In this document: piece by piece, positions 1 through 4,228 of the stretch
Numbering within the stretch: position 1 is the first letter of the stretch
Layout: every line of letters starts with the position of its first letter
DNA from: Anaerolineae bacterium
GTDB taxonomy: Bacteria > Chloroflexota > Anaerolineae > J102
NCBI GenBank assembly: GCA_015493675.1
Contig: WGCR01000482.1
Coordinates: 1-6,774, forward strand
Reading direction: 5' to 3'
DNA: 6,774 nt
The notes under the pieces: model-generated
Database searches by the model: none
What the model saw: the letters and a program-made list of their open reading frames with translations, nothing else
Told to the model about the DNA's origin: nothing
Program-made: the position numbers and the translations under genes

Positions 1-99
1 TCAGGCCAACGCCTGTCTCAAGTGCGTCGCACCTGGCTCCGCCTATTTTCATTCCTCATCGGCGCGCAGCCGCTCATGGCGTCTGTTCCATCCGAGATC

Positions 100-2505
100 A
101 TGCACCCTAAACCCTTTCGCATCCATGCCCTCATCCTCTTGTTGTATGCGGGCCTGACGCTGCTGTTCCTCAATCCCCTTTCCTGGCGAATGACCGGCGC
201 CGTGACCGACACCGTCGATCCGCTGCTCAATACCTGGATCTCGGCCTGGGATGTGCATGCACTGCTGACCGCGCCGGCGCACTTGTTCGACGCCAACATC
301 TTTTATGCTTATCCCGACGCGTTGGCTTACTCCGAGACGCTGTTGGGCAGCGTGTTGCTGGTCTTTCCGCTGGCGGTGGCTTCGGGACTGCCTGTTTTCG
401 CCTATAATCTGATTCTCTTTTCGGGGTTTGTGTTGGGCGGCTATCATGCTTATTTGTTGGGATGGCTGGTCACTCGCAGCCATTTGGCCGCGTTTCTGGT
501 GGGCGTCATCTTCGTTTTCAACGTTTATCGGCTCAGCATGTTGCCCAAGGCGCAGATGTTGACGCTGCAATGGCTGCCGCTGGCGATTTATTATCTGTGG
601 CGGGTCGCCCGTCGCGCCCGCTGGCGGGATGGAGCGATGCTGGCGTTCTTTCTGGTCCTTCAGGTCTTCACCACCCTCTACTATGGCATTTTCACCGCCC
701 TGATGCTGACTTTTCTGACGCCCCTTTTTCTGCTCGTCGGGCGCAAGGCGTGGGGGCGCAAGATGGCGGTATTGGCGTTGGCTGGGCTGCTCAGCCTGCT
801 GGCGGTCGCTCCCTACGCATTGCCCTATCTTCGGGTCAGCAATCTGTTTGGGCTGGAGCGAGGCCTGGACGACGCGATTCCTTTCTCCGCCTCCCTGCAG
901 CAATGGGTCATGACCGGCGGCGGTAATTTGCTGTACGGGCGCTGGCTGGGCGCGCATCCACCGGCGATGGTCGGGCCTTATCCGGTGGATTTTCTGTTTC
1001 CCGGTTTGCTGACTTTGGCGCTTTCCGTAGCCGGATTGTTTCTGATGCAGCGGCGGCAGCGCGTTTGGGGCGCGGCGGCGCTGCTTTTGGCTGGCGCGGC
1101 GTTCATCCTCAGCCTGGGGCCCGTGCTGATGGTGACGCCCCTGAAGACGCTGGAACCGTCGATGGTTTTGCCCTATGCCTGGTTGCATCAACATCTGCCC
1201 GGATTCAAGGCGTTGCGCGCGCCGGCCCGCTTCGCGGGATTTGTCATGTTGGGATTGGGCTTGTTGGCGGGGATGGCGTTGGCCGCGTTGCAGCGCCGTG
1301 GGGCCCGATCGTGGCTGCTGGCCGGTCTCATCGCCCTGATTTTTCTCGAATCCCTGTCCTGGCCGGCGACTTCGGTGGTTTCGGTTCCCCAGGGGGATGA
1401 GGTGCCGCCCGAGTATTTGTGGCTGGCGACGCAGCCTCCGGGCGTGACGGTGGACCTGCCTGCGGCGTTGCCCCAGCAATTGCGTTTGCCCGAGCGCTGG
1501 CTGTGGCCCCAATACGATTCCATCTACCATTGGAATACAACGCCCACCGGTTACAGCGGCTTTGTGCCGCCCCGGCATGAAAGCCTCATCGATTTGCTCG
1601 ATCGTTTTCCAGCGCCCGAGACGCTGCCTCTTTATCGGGCGCTGGATGTGCGCTATGTCATCCTGCATCGAGCTTATTATGCAGATGATGTCTGGGCGCA
1701 GATGCTGGCCCGCATCGACGCGGCCCCTGCTCTGACTATCGCCTGGCAGGGAGATGAAACGATCGTGGTCACGTCGCAAGGAGACGATGTCTTCTCCGCT
1801 GTCTCCGGTCATCTTGTTCTTCCTCCCGATGCCGCCGCCGATGCGCCCTACGCCCCGCTGCTCATTCTGGATCTGGCCCGTGGCGTCCGCGCCTGGCCGC
1901 CGGGACATCCGGCCCGGGGCGCGGTCCTCTGGCGCCAGGATGGCAAGATTCGCAGTCGGCAGGAATTCGCCGTGGTGCTGCCCTTCCTTGCTGAGGACTG
2001 GCTGGCGGTCAATCTGGCCTTGCAGCCGCCTGCGCCCGGCGATTATCAAGTGACGGTGACCCTGACGCAGCCTGTGACCGTGGAGGCCTCGGGCATGGTG
2101 CATGTGGCAGACGCCGCCGCTCTGCAAGTCCTTCCCATCCAACTGACCGGCGCCACGATGACCTGCGCCGACGGCGTTATGAACGTGACCCTTGCGTGGA
2201 CGCCCCTGGGCTGGGTGGACGCGCCGCAGACGGTGTTCTTGCACGCCCTGGACGCGCAGGGCGCGCGGGTGGATCAGGCGGATGAGCCCCTGGCTCCCTC
2301 TCCTGTGCAGTGGTTGCCCCGAATTCCGGAAACCACGACGCATCAACTGGCGCTGTCTGGCGACGCCCGGGCCGCGACCTTGCGCGTGGGCCTCTACGCC
2401 TGGTCCGACCGCTATCAAACGATCATTCCCGCCCGCATTTTCAATGCTTCTGGAGAGTTGGTGGATGCTGTGACCCTGACCGTTCCGGACGGGACGTGCC
2501 AGTGA
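100..2505 (+). CDS. Large polytopic membrane protein, GT-C/YfhO-like, with C-terminal beta-rich domain
   Basis: The product is 801 aa from ATG 100. Residues 8-24 form a first membrane helix. The motif DPLLNTWISAWDVH follows at 40-53, in the first extracytosolic loop, where GT-C glycosyltransferases carry acidic residues. Many hydrophobic helices run to about residue 424. LPGFKALRAPARF, ending at residue 378, is typical of YfhO-like and related bacterial membrane proteins. Residues 425-801 are soluble and probably outside the membrane. The last ~110 residues (AWTP...TVFLHALDAQG...VGLYAW) resemble a beta-sandwich tail common on such proteins, especially in Chloroflexota. By family, it may transfer sugars from a lipid carrier or act in envelope glycan assembly; the substrate cannot be read from sequence. 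The start is uncertain: in-frame GTG 22 and ATG 76 also exist, none has a clear ribosome binding site, and the frame stays open to the left edge. ATG 100 best precedes the first helix. It converges on the fetAB operon. Confidence 0.8.
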   Translation: MHPKPFRIHALILLLYAGLTLLFLNPLSWRMTGAVTDTVDPLLNTWISAWDVHALLTAPAHLFDANIFYAYPDALAYSETLLGSVLLVFPLAVASGLPVFAYNLILFSGFVLGGYHAYLLGWLVTRSHLAAFLVGVIFVFNVYRLSMLPKAQMLTLQWLPLAIYYLWRVARRARWRDGAMLAFFLVLQVFTTLYYGIFTALMLTFLTPLFLLVGRKAWGRKMAVLALAGLLSLLAVAPYALPYLRVSNLFGLERGLDDAIPFSASLQQWVMTGGGNLLYGRWLGAHPPAMVGPYPVDFLFPGLLTLALSVAGLFLMQRRQRVWGAAALLLAGAAFILSLGPVLMVTPLKTLEPSMVLPYAWLHQHLPGFKALRAPARFAGFVMLGLGLLAGMALAALQRRGARSWLLAGLIALIFLESLSWPATSVVSVPQGDEVPPEYLWLATQPPGVTVDLPAALPQQLRLPERWLWPQYDSIYHWNTTPTGYSGFVPPRHESLIDLLDRFPAPETLPLYRALDVRYVILHRAYYADDVWAQMLARIDAAPALTIAWQGDETIVVTSQGDDVFSAVSGHLVLPPDAAADAPYAPLLILDLARGVRAWPPGHPARGAVLWRQDGKIRSRQEFAVVLPFLAEDWLAVNLALQPPAPGDYQVTVTLTQPVTVEASGMVHVADAAALQVLPIQLTGATMTCADGVMNVTLAWTPLGWVDAPQTVFLHALDAQGARVDQADEPLAPSPVQWLPRIPETTTHQLALSGDARAATLRVGLYAWSDRYQTIIPARIFNASGELVDAVTLTVPDGTCQ

Positions 2506-2511
2506 TCGGCT

Positions 2512-3300
2512 TCAGTTGCTCGCACTCAGCGCCAATTGCTCGGCGGGCGTGAAGATGTAGCCCGCAATCAGCAGCGTGCTGATCAGCGAAGTCAGGCCCG
2601 AGACGGTGAGGATCATGGCCATGACCACGAACTGGTAGAACGCCGCATGCACCGGCTGGCTGCCGCCCAGCAGCATACCGGTCATGACGCCCGGAATCCA
2701 GACGATGCCCAGCGAGCGCAGCGAGTCGATGCGGGGGATGAGGCTGGCCTTGACCGCAGCCTGGGCGTAGGGGCGAATGGCCGTCTTGGGGGACGCGCCC
2801 AGGGCCAGCGCCGTCTCGATGTGTCCCACATGCGAGCGCACTTCCCCCTGAAAGCGATCCAGCGCCAGCGAGGTCGAGTTCATGCTGTTGGCGATAATCA
2901 TGCTGCCGATGGGGATCAGTGCTGTCAATTTGGTGTCGATAACGCCCGCCCAGGTCATCAGCAGGATCACAGCGCCCGCACCGATGCCGATACCGTACAA
3001 TCCCACTCTGAAAGCGCCCGGCAGTCCTTTGGCTCGTTTCTCTGCCGTCTTGGCCGCCAGCACCATCATCCCCGCCAGGATGGCGAAGCCCAGGATAGCG
3101 GGCCCCTTGAAGATGTAAAGCAGGACGGCTCCGACAGCCACCACCTGCACCAGCCCCCGCAGCAGAGCGATGATGATCTCTTTTTCCAGATGAATGCCTG
3201 ACCAACTGGCGATGAGCATCATGCCCAGCGCCATCAGGCCCGCAACCAGCGCCTGGGCGGCGGAGAGATAAATGGGATCGGTGAAAAAATGATTAAGCAT
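2512..3300 (-). CDS. fetB: FetB/UPF0014-family ABC transporter permease (putative metal exporter)
   Basis: The product is 262 aa, the usual size for FetB (E. coli YbbM) and related to plant ALS3/STAR2 proteins. It is the membrane subunit of a two-gene ABC exporter; E. coli FetAB is linked to iron export and peroxide resistance. Family landmarks are visible: LLRGLVQVVAVGAVLLYIF near 46-64, IPIGSMIIANSMNSTSL at 129-145, the coupling-type segment ETALALGAS at 162-170, and IPGVMTGMLLGG at 202-213 followed by an AAFYQFVVMAMI helix. About seven membrane helices are expected. The chosen start, ATG at 3300, has an AGGAGG six bases upstream. A longer reading from ATG 3324 lies inside fetA and adds only MAPPRRCS, so I reject it. 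The gene overlaps fetA by 8 bases, suggesting translational coupling. Its stop is 6 bases from that of the convergent gene. The transported metal is not shown by the sequence. Confidence 0.92.
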   Translation of the reverse strand: MLNHFFTDPIYLSAAQALVAGLMALGMMLIASWSGIHLEKEIIIALLRGLVQVVAVGAVLLYIFKGPAILGFAILAGMMVLAAKTAEKRAKGLPGAFRVGLYGIGIGAGAVILLMTWAGVIDTKLTALIPIGSMIIANSMNSTSLALDRFQGEVRSHVGHIETALALGASPKTAIRPYAQAAVKASLIPRIDSLRSLGIVWIPGVMTGMLLGGSQPVHAAFYQFVVMAMILTVSGLTSLISTLLIAGYIFTPAEQLALSASN

Positions 3301-3985
3301 TGAGCACCTCCTGGGGGGAGCCAATCCGAAGCAGACGGCCAGCTTCCATCACGGCAACGCGATCACCCATGCGTAGAGCCTGAGCCCGATCATGGGTGAC
3401 CCACACGCAAGTAAGCCCTTCTTCCCGGATGATCTCTTCCAATAATGTTTCGACGACGGCTTTGGCGTCTTCATCCAGGGCCGACGTGGGTTCGTCCAGC
3501 AGCAACACTTCCGGGTCGTTGGCCAGCGCCCGGGCAATAGCTACGCGCTGCGCCTCGCCGCCCGAAAGCCTGTCCACGGTGCGATCGCTGAATCCTGGCA
3601 GCCCCACCCGCTCCAGCAGACGTTCGATGTCGGCGTCGGAGATGTCCTCGCTCCGCTGCTGTGGACCAAAGCGGATATTTTCCGCCACCGAGCCCGAAAA
3701 AAGATACGGCATCTGCATGATCATTCCCATGCGGCGGCGCAGCTCACGCGGGGCCATTTCCCGATAATCCTGTCCCTCCAGATACACGGTTCCGGCGGTG
3801 GGTTCATCCAGCCGGTTGAGCAGCCGCAGCAGGGAGGATTTGCCCGCGCCGCTGGGACCCACCACCGCCACCACTTCAGCGGAATACACCTTCATGCTGA
3901 CATGGTCGACAATGATTTTGCCGTCCGCTTCGCGGGTCAGGTCGCGGGCCTCCAGTTTGGGGGATGAGATCGATGATTGTGTCAT
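3293..3985 (-). CDS. fetA: FetA-type ABC transporter ATP-binding protein
   Basis: The product is a 230-aa cytosolic ATPase with every core ABC motif intact: Walker A GPSGAGKSS (43-51), Q-loop glutamine 91 (MQMPYLF), signature LSGGE (140-144), Walker B VLLLDEPT (160-167), D-loop SALD (168-171) and H-loop THD (197-199). The short MQMPYLFSGSVAENI segment after Walker A resembles FetA/YbbL. The gene directly precedes and overlaps the FetB permease, so it should power that exporter. The start at ATG 3985 is well fixed: an in-frame TAG lies two codons upstream (3989-3991), and a purine-rich AAGGCTAGG precedes it. An 11-base G run (C in the transcript) sits just upstream of that site. ABC ATPase identity is certain; FetA specificity rests on the partner gene. 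Expression probably starts in the divergent intergenic region. Confidence 0.93.
   Translation of the reverse strand: MTQSSISSPKLEARDLTREADGKIIVDHVSMKVYSAEVVAVVGPSGAGKSSLLRLLNRLDEPTAGTVYLEGQDYREMAPRELRRRMGMIMQMPYLFSGSVAENIRFGPQQRSEDISDADIERLLERVGLPGFSDRTVDRLSGGEAQRVAIARALANDPEVLLLDEPTSALDEDAKAVVETLLEEIIREEGLTCVWVTHDRAQALRMGDRVAVMEAGRLLRIGSPQEVLNA
3305..3312 (-). promoter_or_regulatory. Strong ribosome binding site of fetB inside the fetA coding region
   Basis: The minus strand reads AGGAGGTG, with AGGAGG six bases before ATG 3300. It lies in fetA codons 225-227 (Gln-Glu-Val). It decides the fetB start in favour of 3300 over 3324, and its position suggests that the two subunits are made in coupled amounts. 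Confidence 0.85.
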
Positions 3986-3999
3986 AACCTAGCCTTGTT

Positions 4000-4010
4000 G
4001 GGGGGGGGGG
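4000..4010. repeat. Homopolymeric G run (11 bases)
   Basis: There are eleven consecutive G on the plus strand, so the fetA transcript would carry C11. The run starts 15 bases upstream of the fetA start codon and immediately 5' of its ribosome binding site. It is outside the coding frame, because an in-frame TAG separates it from ATG 3985. Length changes could alter leader structure or spacing but not the reading frame. Runs of this length are also prone to sequencing and assembly error. Confidence 0.9.
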
Positions 4011-4034
4011 TGTTCACCTGCTTTCGTCTGCAGT

Positions 4035-4051
4035 GCCGCAAAGTTGGCGGC
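4035..4051. other. Small GC hairpin in the fetAB leader region
   Basis: GCCGC (4035-4039) and GCGGC (4047-4051) form a 5-bp stem with a 7-base loop. On the plus strand four T follow, giving a terminator-like look, but no plus-strand gene ends nearby. On the minus strand it would be a stem-loop in the fetA leader if transcription starts in the AT-rich segment. The stem is short and may be chance. Confidence 0.3.
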
Positions 4052-4072
4052 TTTTCGTGGTGCAGTAGGCTG

Positions 4073-4088
4073 GCTGTGCTAGCTGTGC
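4073..4088. repeat. Direct repeat GCTGTGC, 9-base period
   Basis: GCTGTGC occurs at 4073-4079 and again at 4082-4088, flanking a GCTAGC palindrome (4078-4083). A spacing near one helical turn is compatible with protein binding, but the repeat is short and no regulator is known. Confidence 0.3.
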
Positions 4089-4101
4089 AATTTGAGGCGT
4101 G

Positions 4102-4122
4102 ATTCAGTGCAAAAGACTGAGT
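4102..4122. promoter_or_regulatory. Imperfect inverted repeat, possible operator
   Basis: ATTCAGT (4102-4108) and ACTGAGT (4116-4122) are inverted copies with one mismatch (a T:G pair in RNA) around a 7-base spacer. The repeat lies just upstream of the putative promoter of the right-hand gene, so an operator role is possible. It is not similar to a Fur box or another site that I recognise. Confidence 0.25.
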
Positions 4123-4136
4123 GAACAAGCCCATTT

Positions 4137-4163
4137 TTGTTGTCTTTCGATGTAGGTTATAAT
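4137..4163 (+). promoter_or_regulatory. Putative sigma70-type promoter of the APC-Usp-DUF389 gene
   Basis: A perfect TATAAT lies at 4158-4163 in an AT-rich stretch. Upstream, TTGTTG (4137-4142) gives a 15-base spacer, or TTTTGT (4135-4140) gives 17, so the -35 element is weak. Transcription would begin near 4170, leaving a leader of roughly 58 bases. The position fits the gene starting at 4229. Confidence 0.5.
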
Positions 4164-4190
4164 TTAATCGATATTGACTATTTTTTTCAA
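4162..4190 (-). promoter_or_regulatory. Possible fetAB promoter overlapping the divergent promoter
   Basis: On the minus strand TTGAAA (4185-4190) is followed after 17 bases by TTAAAT (4162-4167), which matches the -10 consensus at four of six positions. It would overlap the opposing TATAAT, so the two promoters could interfere. It implies a leader of about 170 bases for fetA. This is a weak prediction. Confidence 0.25.
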
Positions 4191-4228
4191 GCCGCTCTCA
4201 TCCTTCCCTACATCGTTGAGAATACACC

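Larger units (their letters stand above)
3986..4228. other. Divergent intergenic region between fetAB and the APC-Usp-DUF389 gene
   Basis: These 243 bases contain no coding sequence that I can support. From left to right they hold the fetA ribosome binding site, a G run (4000-4010), a small GC hairpin (4035-4051), a direct repeat (4073-4088), an imperfect inverted repeat (4102-4122), an AT-rich segment with TATAAT (4135-4195), and the short leader of the right-hand gene. Promoters for both divergent transcripts must lie here unless fetA is transcribed from elsewhere, so shared regulation is possible but not shown. Confidence 0.75.

Noticed and set aside
49..2418. Very long stop-free frame on the minus strand opposite the left membrane protein
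   Set aside because: Its translation is dominated by Arg, Gln, Gly and His with no domains or membrane pattern. This is typical of the antisense of a GC-rich gene. The plus frame has clear helices and family motifs.
2478..2496. CCGT...ACGG inverted repeat near the end of the left gene as a terminator
   Set aside because: The stem is four base pairs with no T tract on either strand, within chance expectation in GC-rich DNA.
2536..3201. Plus-strand open frame across fetB
   Set aside because: Its low-complexity Gln/Arg/Asp/His-rich product has no motifs, and it is antisense to a well-supported FetB permease.
3301..3324. Upstream start for fetB at ATG 3324
   Set aside because: It would add eight residues unlike the family and lies without a good ribosome binding site inside fetA. 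ATG 3300 has AGGAGG at ideal spacing.
4035..4055. GC hairpin followed by TTTT as a rho-independent terminator
   Set aside because: The stem is only 5 bp, the T run is short, and no plus-strand gene ends upstream of it. I kept it only as a possible leader hairpin.
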